Positions 45,899 to 55,091 of a stretch of 64,000 nucleotides of DNA are shown here, piece after piece. A program made the translations under genes and the position numbers. This DNA comes from Aliarcobacter trophiarum LMG 25534 (GTDB lineage: Bacteria; Campylobacterota; Campylobacteria; Campylobacterales; Arcobacteraceae), in NCBI RefSeq assembly GCF_003355515.1, contig NZ_CP031367.1:372001-436000 (forward strand). The letters run 5' to 3'. How positions within the stretch are numbered: position 1 is the stretch's first letter; each line of letters opens with the position of its first letter. Below the pieces are notes generated by a model. The model was not told the DNA's origin and made no database searches. It saw only the letters and a list, made by a program, of their open reading frames with translations.

Positions 45899-46786
45899 CT
45901 AAATTTTGCAGTCATTTATTAAAAAATCGTCGTAAGGGTCCATATGAATGTTAATAATCCAATCTCTATCTTTATCAAGTACTTTTATCTCTCTTTCTAT
46001 TTTATCAGAGATTTTATGTGCTTCCATGAGAGTAATTAGACAATCAAAAACTAGATGAACCTCTACAAAAGTCTGATTTGACACCTCTCTAGTTTTTAAA
46101 AGATGATAAGCATTTACTCTATCACTATTTTTTATAATATCCTCAATTTTTAACACTAAATTACTATCTAAAGATGCATCAAGTAGAACTAAAATACCTT
46201 TTTTTATTAATTCAAAAGAACAATAGATTATGTAAAAGGCGATACAAACTCCTATAATCACATCAAATATTTCAATATTTGTAAATTGAACTAAAACTAA
46301 AGATACCAAAACAGCTATATTACTTAAAACATCAGTTTTATAGTGTAGAGCATCAGCTTTTATAACCATAGAGTTTGTTTTTTTTGCAACATAATTTAGA
46401 TATAAAACTAAAATAATTGTAATAATCAAAGAGACTATCATTACATAAATTGATATATCTAAATATTGTGAAGTTTCATTTAAAATAGCTTTTTTTATAG
46501 CTTGATATAGTAAAAAAAGACCGGAAATAGTAATAATTGTCCCTTCTATTACAAGTGCTAGAGCCTCAATTTTACCTCTACCATAGTTGAAATTTTTATC
46601 AGCTGGTTTTTCTGAATTTAAAATTGCAAAGTAGTTAAAGATTGATACAAACATATCTAAGATTGAATCAATAGCAGATGCTAAAACAGCTACAGAACCG
46701 CTTAAAACTCCTAAAACAAGCTTTATTAAAGTTAGTATTGCTGCAACACTTGATGATATTATTGTTGCTTTTTTTTGTGGTGTCAC
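45899..46786 (-). CDS. cation diffusion facilitator (FieF/ZitB-type metal exporter)
   Basis: A 295-residue inner-membrane antiporter exporting Zn2+, Fe2+ or similar divalent metals. Six membrane helices occupy about 10-205. The metal site in helix 2 is SAIDSILDMFVSIFNYF (D-x-x-x-D) and that in helix 5 is KADALHYKTDVLSNIAVL (H-x-x-x-D). The cytoplasmic C-terminal domain has FVEVHLVFD. The two D-x-x-x-D / H-x-x-x-D sites point to zinc or iron. It lies downstream of pdxH on the same strand with a 20-base gap. Confidence 0.9.
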   Translation of the reverse strand: MTPQKKATIISSSVAAILTLIKLVLGVLSGSVAVLASAIDSILDMFVSIFNYFAILNSEKPADKNFNYGRGKIEALALVIEGTIITISGLFLLYQAIKKAILNETSQYLDISIYVMIVSLIITIILVLYLNYVAKKTNSMVIKADALHYKTDVLSNIAVLVSLVLVQFTNIEIFDVIIGVCIAFYIIYCSFELIKKGILVLLDASLDSNLVLKIEDIIKNSDRVNAYHLLKTREVSNQTFVEVHLVFDCLITLMEAHKISDKIEREIKVLDKDRDWIINIHMDPYDDFLINDCKI

Positions 46787-46806
46787 TAAAATTCCTTATA
46801 TATAAA

Positions 46807-47451
46807 TTATGGAGCTAATCTTTTAATACTCCATGAATTATCCTCTTCTAATTCATATAAAAATCTATCATGAAGTCTATCTTCTCCACCTTGCCAAAAC
46901 TCAATTTTTATAGGTTTTAAAATATATCCACCCCAAAAAGATGGAAATGGTATCTCTTTATTTAAAAATTTTCTTTTCATTTCATCAAATTTTTGTTCCA
47001 ATAAAGCTCTTGAACTAATAGTTTCACTCTGTCTTGAAACCCAAGCTCCAAGTTGACTCCCCTTTGGACGGCTTAGAAAATATTTTAATGACTCTGCTTT
47101 TGATATTTTTTCAATTCTTGCCTCTATTTTTATCTGTCTTTCTAATGCCAACCAAGTAAAAAGAGCAGCAGCTTTTGGATTTTCTTCTATTTGTTTTGCT
47201 TTTTTACTCTCATAGTTTGTAAAAAAGACAAAACCTTCATTGTCAAAATATTTTAATAAAACAGTTCTGCAACTAGGTAACATATCATATCCAACGGTTG
47301 CTAATGAAAAAGCATTTGGTTCTAAAAGATTTTCATTTATAGCATCATTAAACCAAGTTTCAAACTGTTTAAAAGGGCTTTTGTCCAAATCTTTTATATC
47401 AAAATCTTTTGTAGTATATTTTCCTCTTATGTTTGCTAAATCCAAAATCAC
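46807..47451 (-). CDS. pdxH: pyridoxamine 5'-phosphate oxidase
   Basis: FMN enzyme that makes pyridoxal phosphate from the pyridoxamine or pyridoxine phosphate form. The 214-residue protein has the FMN-binding pattern SCRTVLLKYFDNEGFVFFTNY followed by ESKKAKQIEENPKAA. The segment SRPKGSQLGAWVSRQS and the C-terminal EFWQGGEDRLHDRFLY with the conserved final RLAP are family signatures. An AAGGAGTG site precedes the ATG. Confidence 0.95.
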   Translation of the reverse strand: MILDLANIRGKYTTKDFDIKDLDKSPFKQFETWFNDAINENLLEPNAFSLATVGYDMLPSCRTVLLKYFDNEGFVFFTNYESKKAKQIEENPKAAALFTWLALERQIKIEARIEKISKAESLKYFLSRPKGSQLGAWVSRQSETISSRALLEQKFDEMKRKFLNKEIPFPSFWGGYILKPIKIEFWQGGEDRLHDRFLYELEEDNSWSIKRLAP

Positions 47452-47572
47452 TCCTTTTCTAGATAGATACTTAAAGTAGAGTATAATTTTATATCTTCTT
47501 TATTTAAAATCTCTTTATCAATATATTTGTTGAAAATTTATAAAAAATAATTATTTTTTTATAATATTATAG

Positions 47573-47578
47573 TATAAT
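47573..47578 (+). promoter_or_regulatory. Putative -10 element before the GGDEF-EAL gene
   Basis: TATAAT in the context TATAGTATAATTCAGC, 34 to 46 bases before the two possible starts. Confidence 0.45.
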
Positions 47579-47606
47579 TCAGCTTTAGTTCTTAATTCAT
47601 TTATAA

Positions 47607-49319
47607 ATGGGGAGCACATTGGAATTCACACTTTTAGAATATATATTTTTTCTTCTAATATTTATTTTAATTATATATATAATAATAAATTCTTTTATAA
47701 GCAATAAATTAAAAGCAAAATTTAGAGAGCTAGAGAGAAAATCAAATATATTAAGACAATATAATAAAGCTACAAAAACATCAAATATAATCTCAAATAG
47801 TGATTTAAAGGGAAATATAACCTATGTAAATGATACTTTTTGTGAAGTTTCACAATATAAAAGAGAAGAGATTTTAGGAAAACCTCATAATATTTTAAAA
47901 GGTGAAGAAGATAGCGAAATATTTAAAGATATGTGGAAGACTATAAAAAATGGAAATATTTGGAGAGGAAATATAAAAAATAGGAAAAAAGATGGAACTT
48001 TTTACTATATAAATACCACAATATCACCAATCTTTGATGAAGATGGAAATATTTTTGAATATGTTGCAATTAGGCATGAAATAACAGATTTAGTTTTAAA
48101 AACAGAAAAATTAAATAGGATTTTAAGAGAAGATTATCTTACAGAAATAGGAAGCCGATATAAGTTAATAGAAGATATAGGTAAGAAAGACAACTTGAGT
48201 ATATCAATACTAGATATAAAAAACTTTAGTGAAGTAAATGATTTTTTTGGCTATAAAATAGGGGATTATATTTTAAAATTGGTTGCAAAAAGAATTGAAG
48301 AGTTAGTGATTAAGAAAACAAAGTATAGTGTTTATAGACTAACTTCAGATGTTTTTGCAATATTAGCTTCAGATGAAGAAAAAAGTAGTTTTATGAGAAA
48401 TATTGAAGAGATTTCAAAAATAATATCTTCAAAAGCAGTTCGTGCAAAAGGGAGAGAGATATTTGTTTCTTTAAATATTAGTTTCTCTTTTGAGCCAAAA
48501 GAGACACTTCTTGAAACAGCAAATGTAATTAGAAAATATACAAAATCTCATCCAAATCAGATTATTTATGATAGAAGCTTAGAGATAGAAAAAGATTATG
48601 AGAAAAATATATTCTGGACTTTAAAAATAAAAAAGGCTCTTGAAAATAATGATATTATCCCTTATTATCAAGGAATATACAATTTACATACAAATAAAAT
48701 TGAGAAGTATGAAGCTTTAATGAGATTAAATGATGGTGGAAAAACTGTATCTCCATTTTTCTTTTTGGATATTGCAAAAAAATCAGGACAATATTTAAAA
48801 CTAACAAAAAAAATGATAGATAATAGTTTTGAATATTTTAAAGATAAAGAGTTTGAATTCTCTATAAATTTTACTTTTGAAGATATTGCAAATAAAGAAG
48901 TTTCAGACTATGTTGTAGATAAGATAAAAGAGTTTAATATTGGTAAAAAAATTGTTTTTGAAATTGTTGAGAGCGAAGAGATAGATGACTTTGAGCTAAT
49001 AGATAGCTTTTTTCATACTATTAGAGATTTAGGTTGTAAAATTGCGATAGATGATTTTGGAAGCGGTTACTCAAATTTTGAATATTTGATTAAATTAGAT
49101 GCTGATTATATTAAGATTGATGGTTCTTTAATTAAAGATGTTTTAATAAGTAAGGGAAATGAGAATATTATTAGTATGATTATAAGCTTTGCAAGAGATC
49201 AAGGCTTTAAAACTATTGCTGAGTTTGTATCTAGTAAAGATATCTTCGAAAAGGTAAGAGATTTAGGTGTTGATTATGTACAAGGGTATTATATTCATGA
49301 GCCAAGTGCAGAAATATAA
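47607..49319 (+). CDS. c-di-GMP phosphodiesterase, PAS-GGDEF(degenerate)-EAL
   Basis: A 570-residue protein with one N-terminal membrane helix (about 8-30), a PAS/PAC domain (about 55-165), a GGDEF domain whose active site is degraded to SDVF near 246, and an EAL domain (about 335-570). The EAL catalytic set looks complete: EAL near 368, INFTFEDI, EIVESEE, DDFGSGYSN, KIDGS and the C-terminal YVQGYY. It should therefore hydrolyse c-di-GMP, with the GGDEF domain regulatory. The ATG at 47607 gives 570 residues, but the in-frame TTG at 47619 has GGGGAG at the right distance and may be the true start. Confidence 0.88.
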   Translation: MGSTLEFTLLEYIFFLLIFILIIYIIINSFISNKLKAKFRELERKSNILRQYNKATKTSNIISNSDLKGNITYVNDTFCEVSQYKREEILGKPHNILKGEEDSEIFKDMWKTIKNGNIWRGNIKNRKKDGTFYYINTTISPIFDEDGNIFEYVAIRHEITDLVLKTEKLNRILREDYLTEIGSRYKLIEDIGKKDNLSISILDIKNFSEVNDFFGYKIGDYILKLVAKRIEELVIKKTKYSVYRLTSDVFAILASDEEKSSFMRNIEEISKIISSKAVRAKGREIFVSLNISFSFEPKETLLETANVIRKYTKSHPNQIIYDRSLEIEKDYEKNIFWTLKIKKALENNDIIPYYQGIYNLHTNKIEKYEALMRLNDGGKTVSPFFFLDIAKKSGQYLKLTKKMIDNSFEYFKDKEFEFSINFTFEDIANKEVSDYVVDKIKEFNIGKKIVFEIVESEEIDDFELIDSFFHTIRDLGCKIAIDDFGSGYSNFEYLIKLDADYIKIDGSLIKDVLISKGNENIISMIISFARDQGFKTIAEFVSSKDIFEKVRDLGVDYVQGYYIHEPSAEI

Positions 49320-49330
49320 GATTTTAATAA

Positions 49331-49362
49331 AAGAGCTTAAGAAAAAATATTCTTAAGCTCTT
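49331..49362. terminator. Terminator between the EAL and FMN-reductase genes
   Basis: Perfect 13-bp stem AAGAGCTTAAGAA/TTCTTAAGCTCTT (49331-49343 and 49350-49362, loop AAAATA). It overlaps the last codons of the leftward gene. Confidence 0.7.
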
Positions 49363-49862
49363 GATAGTTTTGTAAGATTATGTAAAATTGCTATAGCACT
49401 ATTTTTATTAAGTGGTTTATCAAAAGTTGTTAAAATCTCTCTAGCTAAAATATTTGCTCCTAAGTGTTGGAACATAATTCTCATAGCTTGAAGACCTTTT
49501 TGACCTCCACCTCCACTATGAGTTGCAAGAGCAACAATTTTATCATTAAAAGCATCTCTCCAATTTTTTGTAGCTCTTGATGTCCATGCCATAGCATTAT
49601 TTAGAACAGGAGGCATAACTCCGTTATATTCAGGAGCTATAATTATAAAAGCTTTTAAATCTATAATTTTTGTAGCTAAATCTAAAACACTCTCAGGTAT
49701 TCCATTTTTCTCCTCTTCTACTGTATTATATAGAGGTAGGTTATAATCAACTAAATTTATAATTTCACTATCATAGTTTAATTCAATTGCAATTTTTTGA
49801 AGTTCAATAGCTAGTTTTTGGTTGTTATTTGAACTAGCAACTATTATTCCTATTTTTGACAT
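49353..49862 (-). CDS. NADPH-dependent FMN reductase family protein
   Basis: A 169-residue flavodoxin-fold protein. The phosphate-binding loop is IIVASSNNNQKLA at the N-terminus. The flavin-contacting APEYNGVMPPVLNNAMAW motif at about 98-115 is the family signature. It probably reduces FMN or a quinone/azo-type substrate with NADPH; the partner is unknown. AAAGGA precedes the ATG. Confidence 0.85.
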   Translation of the reverse strand: MSKIGIIVASSNNNQKLAIELQKIAIELNYDSEIINLVDYNLPLYNTVEEEKNGIPESVLDLATKIIDLKAFIIIAPEYNGVMPPVLNNAMAWTSRATKNWRDAFNDKIVALATHSGGGGQKGLQAMRIMFQHLGANILAREILTTFDKPLNKNSAIAILHNLTKLSRA

Positions 49863-49957
49863 AAAAAATCCTTTTATTAAATGGTTATTATTATAGCAAA
49901 TCTATACTTTTTTATAATATTAAAAATTAATAAAATTTAAGATTAACATTATATAAT

Positions 49958-51865
49958 TTGTCAAATTATCTTAAAATCAGAGAATATAGAGTGAAAATAA
50001 CTAAAGAAAAAAAAATTGTTCAAAGAATTAAGTTCATTCCAGTTATTTTTGTAGCTGTTATTTTAGTTCTTATACTTTTTTTCATATCTTTTGAAGCAAA
50101 AAATACATATGAAGAAGAGAAGATTGATATGGAGCAAGACTTTATATCTCACAATAAGCAGAATGTTCAAGATGAGGTTTATAGAACTTATAATTACATA
50201 AAATATCTTCAAGAAAATACAGAAAATGAGTTAAAAACAACTATAAAAAATAGGGTTTATGAGGCCCATGCACTAGCAACAAATATATATGAAACTTATA
50301 AAGACAAAAAGAGTAAAGCTGAAATATTTGAACTTATTAAAATAGCTCTTGATAAGATAAGGTATAACGATGGTAGAGGTTATTTTTATATAGATGATAT
50401 TTATGGGAACAAGCTTTTACTCCCACTTGATAAGATAAATGAGGGGCGAAATTTTTTAAATTATAAAGATGCAAATGGCTATGCTTTTGTACAAACAATA
50501 GTTGATAGTATAAAAAATAAAACTGAAAGATATGATGAGTATGTCTGGAAAAATCCAAATACTTTAAAAGATTCAAAAAAGATAGCATTTTATAAATACT
50601 TTGAGCCTTTTAATGTAGCTATAGGAACAGGTGAATACCTTGAAGAGTTTGAAGAAATGGTTCAAAAAAAGGCCATAGAATATATAAATTTAATAAGATT
50701 TAGTGGTAGTAGGTATATTTTTATTGTAAAAAATAGTGGAGAACTTTTGGCTCATATAAAAAAAGAGCTGATAGGAAAAGATGTAAGTTTTGATGTTATT
50801 TCAAAAAATGATAATAAAACTTTTTTAGAGTTAGCAAAAGATGGGGATGGATTTTATAGTTACTATCAAAAAGATTTAGATGAGGCTACAAAGGATATAA
50901 AAACAAGCTATATAAAGAGTGAAAAAAGATGGGGTTGGATTATTGGGGCTGGGTTTTATGAAAATGATCTCGAAAAAGATTTAATCTCTTTGAGAGAGAA
51001 AATAGATGAAAAATATAGTGCTTATATGAAGAAAGTCTCTATTTTATTTCTAATACTACTATTCTTTCTATTTTTTATATCAAAGAAATTCTCAGATTAT
51101 CTGCAGAAAAAACTACAAGATTTTAAAAATGAATTAAAAAAGAACCAGAAATTTTTAAATCAAAAAACAAAGATGGCTACAATGGGTGAGATGATAGAAA
51201 ATATTGCTCATCAATGGAAACAACCACTATCTTTTATAACTATTAGTACAAGCTCTATGAGATTAAAAAAAGATGCAAATATATTAAATAATGATGAATT
51301 AATTGAAGGCTTAAATAAAATTGAAAGTAGAGCAAAATATTTGGCTCAAACCATTGATGATTTTAGAAACTTTTTTAATCCAAATAAAAAGATTTGTAGT
51401 TTTTTACTTGAAGAATGTATATCAAAAACTTTGAGCTTAAGCTCTATTTCGTTTAATACAAGTAAAATTAATATTATAAAAAATATAGAGAATATAGAGT
51501 TTATATCAAATGAAAATGAGTTAATACAAGCATTTTTGAATATCTTAAATAATGCAAAAGATGAGCTAGAGAAGAGAGATTATGATAGATATATTTTTAT
51601 AGATATATTTAGACAAGATGGATATATTGTTTTTGAGTTTAAAGATAATGCAGGTGGGATAAAAGAGGAGAACTTATCAAAAATATTTAATTCTCATTTT
51701 ACTACAAAAGAGGATAAACAAGGGAGCGGAATAGGGCTTTATATGACAAAAGATATTATTGAAAAGAGCCTATTTGGAACTATTGAAGCCCAAAATGTAG
51801 AGTATAGTTATGAAAATAAAAACTATAGAGGCGCAAAATTTATAATTAAATTTAAAGATAAATAG
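49958..51865 (+). CDS. Cache-domain sensor histidine kinase
   Basis: Membrane sensor kinase of 635 residues: helix at about 25-46; periplasmic Cache_2-type repeats (about 55-345, with GTGEYLEEFEEM and GAGFYENDL ends); second helix at about 360-377; dimerisation/phosphoacceptor region with ENIAHQWKQPLS (His at about 417); GHKL ATPase with NILNNAKDEL, DNAGGI, FTTK and GSGIGLYM. No response regulator gene is adjacent. The start is uncertain: TTG at 49958 has no ribosome binding site, and the GTG at 49991 is an in-frame alternative. The sensor half resembles that of the cyclase at 24755. Confidence 0.85.
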   Translation: MSNYLKIREYRVKITKEKKIVQRIKFIPVIFVAVILVLILFFISFEAKNTYEEEKIDMEQDFISHNKQNVQDEVYRTYNYIKYLQENTENELKTTIKNRVYEAHALATNIYETYKDKKSKAEIFELIKIALDKIRYNDGRGYFYIDDIYGNKLLLPLDKINEGRNFLNYKDANGYAFVQTIVDSIKNKTERYDEYVWKNPNTLKDSKKIAFYKYFEPFNVAIGTGEYLEEFEEMVQKKAIEYINLIRFSGSRYIFIVKNSGELLAHIKKELIGKDVSFDVISKNDNKTFLELAKDGDGFYSYYQKDLDEATKDIKTSYIKSEKRWGWIIGAGFYENDLEKDLISLREKIDEKYSAYMKKVSILFLILLFFLFFISKKFSDYLQKKLQDFKNELKKNQKFLNQKTKMATMGEMIENIAHQWKQPLSFITISTSSMRLKKDANILNNDELIEGLNKIESRAKYLAQTIDDFRNFFNPNKKICSFLLEECISKTLSLSSISFNTSKINIIKNIENIEFISNENELIQAFLNILNNAKDELEKRDYDRYIFIDIFRQDGYIVFEFKDNAGGIKEENLSKIFNSHFTTKEDKQGSGIGLYMTKDIIEKSLFGTIEAQNVEYSYENKNYRGAKFIIKFKDK

Positions 51866-51876
51866 ATTTTTTCAAG

Positions 51877-51952
51877 TGGTGGCTCGAGACAGAATCGAAC
51901 TGTCGACACAAGGATTTTCAATCCTTTGCTCTACCGACTGAGCTATCGAGCC
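51877..51952 (-). tRNA. tRNA-Phe (anticodon GAA)
   Basis: On the minus strand the gene begins GGCTCGATAGCTCAGTCGG and folds into a full cloverleaf. The acceptor stem is GGCTCGA/TCGAGCC, the anticodon stem AGGAT/ATCCT encloses TTGAAAA with GAA, and the T-arm has GTTCGATTC. The encoded CCA end is included. Length 76. Confidence 0.95.
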
Positions 51953-51969
51953 ATATTAAGTTTTAAAAG

Positions 51970-52054
51970 TGGTGGTGAGAGAAGGATTTGAACCTTCGAA
52001 GCCGTAGGCGGCGGATTTACAGTCCGCAGGATTTGACCACTCTCCAACCTCACC
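51970..52054 (-). tRNA. tRNA-Tyr (anticodon GTA)
   Basis: On the minus strand it begins GGTGAGGTTGGAGAGTGG. The anticodon stem-loop GCGGACTGTAAATCCGC holds GTA. A long class II variable arm (CGCCTACGGCTTCG region) and an encoded CCA are present. Length 85. It lies between tRNA-Gln and tRNA-Phe in one leftward cluster. Confidence 0.95.
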
Positions 52055-52075
52055 ATAATAAAAGTACTTAAAAAT

Positions 52076-52150
52076 TGGATGGGGTAGAAGGATTCGAACC
52101 TTCGAGTGACGGTACCAAAAACCGTTGCCTTACCGCTTGGCGATACCCCA
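52076..52150 (-). tRNA. tRNA-Gln (anticodon TTG)
   Basis: On the minus strand it begins TGGGGTATCGCCAAGCGG. The anticodon loop is TTTTGGT with TTG between ACGG/CCGT stems, and the acceptor stem TGGGGTA/TACCCCA is followed by an encoded CCA. Length 75. It is the first gene of the Gln-Tyr-Phe transcript. The U1-A72 start pair is characteristic of tRNA-Gln. Confidence 0.95.
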
Positions 52151-52168
52151 TCATTTTAAGTGGACGGT

Positions 52169-52174
52169 ATTGTA
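52169..52174 (-). promoter_or_regulatory. Putative -10 element of the tRNA cluster
   Basis: TACAAT on the minus strand, 18 bases upstream of the tRNA-Gln 5' end, in an otherwise A/T-rich gap. Confidence 0.45.
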
Positions 52175-52194
52175 TTATTTTAAATATTAAAATA

Positions 52195-52237
52195 AGCTAA
52201 AAAATATGCTTTTTATGGAGATTATTCATAAAAAGCA
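52195..52237 (-). terminator. Terminator of the leftward operon ending at 52222
   Basis: An 11-bp stem (arms 52207-52217 and 52227-52237, TGCTTTTTATG/CATAAAAAGCA). On the minus strand it is followed by ATATTTTTT. It includes the final codons of the gene at 52222 and separates it from the tRNA promoter. Confidence 0.75.
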
Positions 52238-52971
52238 GGAATTGGCGGAAAGGTATCAAAAGACCTTTTAATAGCAAAAGAGATTGAGTTTTTATTTTTA
52301 TGATTTTGCATAGGGTTTGAAAATTGTAGATATTGTATTGACCAATCAATAGTTTTCTCTTTTTTGTAGGCAAATGCAATTTTTTTACCACTTCTTAGAG
52401 AGTTTTCATAGATTGTTTTTGCATAATCTACTATATTTGGAAACTCTTTTGCATTAAGTTTATCTCCCCAACAAAAATAGACAAATTTTCCAAAAGGAAG
52501 ATAGTTCTTTGCATCTAAATACATAATTTCTCTATCAAACTCTGTATTTTGGTTTGAATTGTATTTTTCTAAATCTTCATTGAATTTCGATAGAAGTGTA
52601 CTTGAATCTATATGTGGTTCTATTAGATTAAATAGGTTTTTTATCTCTACTATTTTTCCTTTACAGCTCTCTTTCATAGCTTGTTTGAAGATAGTTATAT
52701 ATCCTTCACTCTTTAGCTCTATTAACTCATCAAAAGCGTTAAAATCCTGTTCTAATAAAAACTTATTTGAATCAAATCCCATAGGAGTAACAACAGGATT
52801 ATAGATAAAAATTGTACCAATTATATTTTTTTTTCTATCATTTTTTGTTTTTAATAAACTCTTTATATCCTTTGGATTTAGATTTTCTTCTTCATCTTTT
52901 TTGAAGTAGATATAACTTTGTGTTAAAAAAACCTCTTCGTATTTTGTCTCTATTTGTCCAAAATATTGCAT
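52222..52971 (-). CDS. protein of unknown function (249 aa)
   Basis: No domain is recognised. The protein has no signal peptide or membrane helix and is mixed alpha/beta in pattern. Notable segments are an N-terminal IETKYEEVFLTQSYIYF, a central KNIIGTIFIYNPVVTPMGFDS, and FGKFVYFCWGDKLNAKEF followed by SIQYLQFSNPMQNHKN. The NPVVT and WGDKLN patterns loosely recall DUF1643-like proteins, but the match is too weak to assign. It is last in a leftward run, 8 bases after the lipoprotein gene, with GGAGAAAT before its ATG. Confidence 0.6.
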   Translation of the reverse strand: MQYFGQIETKYEEVFLTQSYIYFKKDEEENLNPKDIKSLLKTKNDRKKNIIGTIFIYNPVVTPMGFDSNKFLLEQDFNAFDELIELKSEGYITIFKQAMKESCKGKIVEIKNLFNLIEPHIDSSTLLSKFNEDLEKYNSNQNTEFDREIMYLDAKNYLPFGKFVYFCWGDKLNAKEFPNIVDYAKTIYENSLRSGKKIAFAYKKEKTIDWSIQYLQFSNPMQNHKNKNSISFAIKRSFDTFPPIPAFYE

Positions 52972-52979
52972 ATTTCTCC

Positions 52980-55091
52980 TTAATTTTCTGAATTTATATA
53001 TGTTCTAAAATCACCACACTCTTTTAGTAACTCTTTATAGTATTTTGTATCTTTGTAGTTGTTTTTTAGTTCATCAAAATATTTAGCTCCACTATTAGAT
53101 AAAAAACTCTCATAAAACTCACTATTTAAACCATAATAGTATTTTTGCTTATTATCACTAAAATAAGAGCTACTAGATTGTGGATATTTGCTATATTTTA
53201 AATCATATATTGCAAGATTTGTTTTTGAAATTTGATATATAATTTTAGCCTTTTGTTCTTTGTCTTTACTGTTTGCTAGGGCTATTTGGTAATGTCTAAG
53301 CGCTTTATGTAACTTATCTTCTTGAAGTATTGGGGTATGTATTTCTACTACGCTTCTATGTGTTGTTGTAGCTTTTGAACTATTTCCAAAGTAACTAAGA
53401 TTAAAATATAGATTTGCCAAAAGATAATTGTCCATAGAGCTATTAGGATTTTGTTTTAGCAAATTTTCTATCTCTAAAGCTTTTTTTAAAAAGTTTCTAT
53501 ATGTAAAATTGCTATTTTTTCCACTTCTATTGTTTCCTCTAATAAAACCATTAAATGGATTAAACTCAAGTTTTTCTTCTAAAATAGGTGCATTTGTATC
53601 TAATGCTTCTTTGAATTTCAAAATATTAATTAGATTTTTTACCTTTGTTGTCTCAAAAGAGTAATCTATATCACCCTTTGAGCTATTTTTCTCTTTTTTA
53701 AATTTTTCTTGTAGATACTCTTTTAGTTTTGAATTTGGCTTAGTAGTTATAAATTCTTCAAACTCTATAATCATACTTAAATCAAATTGACTAAAATCCA
53801 AATAATTAATATTTTGAGAGCCATAAGATAAAAATGGTTCATTTTGATTTTTATAAAGTTTGCTTAAAATTACTTCAAATGTATAGTTGTGTATTGCATT
53901 TGATGGGTGATTATCATTTGTAAGCTTTTGCATTTTTTCAAAAATCTCATTTTCAGTTTCTATATCAATTTTTTGAAGAGAGTTAAGATATAAAATATAG
54001 TTTAAAGTTTCAACTTCATGATTGTTTGGGTACTCTAGCTGTAGTTTTTTTACTATGTCATGAGCAATTAATAGTTTATTTTCAAAAAAGTTAAAGTAAG
54101 CCTTGCTCAAATTTATAATATACATATCATCTTTTTTTACACTATTTAAAAAATCTAATAGCTCTTTTTGTAGTACAAAATTTGTTTCACTATTTTGATT
54201 GAAAAAGAGTTGTGAATTTATTAAAGTTCTTAGTAAAAGTAGATCAAACCAATTTGAATTTTTATTTAAAGCATATATGTTTTTTAGTTCTTCAAGGGTA
54301 TTACTAGAGCTTTGAAGAGCTCTCAAAAAAAAGATTTTCTCTTTTTCATCACTATTTTGTGTCATATTTAAAAGAGTATTAAAATCTAAATCACTTCTTA
54401 TGTGATTGAAATTATAAAAACTTAAATGGGAGTTTATTTTACTTTTATCTAAAAGTTTAGAGAACTCATAAACTCCTAAAACCTCTTTTTTATTTTTTAT
54501 CAATGCACCAGCATTTATTCCAGAAATCCAATCTTTTACAATACTAGGCTTAGATTTTTCTAAAAGATAGCTATACTTTTCATATATTTTAAGAGGCTCT
54601 TTGTAGTTATAGTGAGCTAGTCTAAAAGCAAGATAGAAATATCTGAGCTTAAAGTATTCATCTTCTGATTTTTCAAGTTCTAAAATAGCTTCATCTATTA
54701 AGTTACCACAATTTTTTGGAGCTGGTTCATAATAGTTAAAAGTTACACAAGCCTCCTGTTTTTGGGCAAATTTTATATAGTTCAAGAACTCTTTGTTTTT
54801 AAGTTTATCTAGGTTTTTTCTTTTATACAAAAACTCTTCTATATCTTTTTTACTATAGCTTTTTTCAAGTGCAATACTCCACTCTTTTATATTCTCTTCT
54901 TTATTTTTTTTCTCATAATCATAAATCAAGGAGTTGTAAACTGAAGGGTTGTTCAAATCTTTATATTCTAAAAAAAACCAATCTCTTTTTTCTAAAAACA
55001 TATACTCTATTTCATTTGGGTCATCATAAGATGCACAAGAAAAGAGATAAGAGTTTAAAAAAAATATAGATAAAAAGGCTCTAAATAACAT
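52980..55091 (-). CDS. large predicted lipoprotein, alpha-solenoid, unknown function
   Basis: A 703-residue exported protein. The N-terminus has a hydrophobic segment ending LFSC, giving a possible lipidated Cys19. The rest is helical with many short repeats resembling TPR or solenoid units. Recognisable blocks are VTFNYYEPAPKNCGNLIDEA near 115 and NYLLANLYFNLSYFGNSSKA near 570, which recall an unannotated family of surface lipoproteins found in several phyla. It is adjacent to (0 bases from) the DUF3142-like gene upstream, implying a joint function. The solenoid is an inference from sequence texture. Confidence 0.6.
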   Translation of the reverse strand: MLFRAFLSIFFLNSYLFSCASYDDPNEIEYMFLEKRDWFFLEYKDLNNPSVYNSLIYDYEKKNKEENIKEWSIALEKSYSKKDIEEFLYKRKNLDKLKNKEFLNYIKFAQKQEACVTFNYYEPAPKNCGNLIDEAILELEKSEDEYFKLRYFYLAFRLAHYNYKEPLKIYEKYSYLLEKSKPSIVKDWISGINAGALIKNKKEVLGVYEFSKLLDKSKINSHLSFYNFNHIRSDLDFNTLLNMTQNSDEKEKIFFLRALQSSSNTLEELKNIYALNKNSNWFDLLLLRTLINSQLFFNQNSETNFVLQKELLDFLNSVKKDDMYIINLSKAYFNFFENKLLIAHDIVKKLQLEYPNNHEVETLNYILYLNSLQKIDIETENEIFEKMQKLTNDNHPSNAIHNYTFEVILSKLYKNQNEPFLSYGSQNINYLDFSQFDLSMIIEFEEFITTKPNSKLKEYLQEKFKKEKNSSKGDIDYSFETTKVKNLINILKFKEALDTNAPILEEKLEFNPFNGFIRGNNRSGKNSNFTYRNFLKKALEIENLLKQNPNSSMDNYLLANLYFNLSYFGNSSKATTTHRSVVEIHTPILQEDKLHKALRHYQIALANSKDKEQKAKIIYQISKTNLAIYDLKYSKYPQSSSSYFSDNKQKYYYGLNSEFYESFLSNSGAKYFDELKNNYKDTKYYKELLKECGDFRTYINSEN

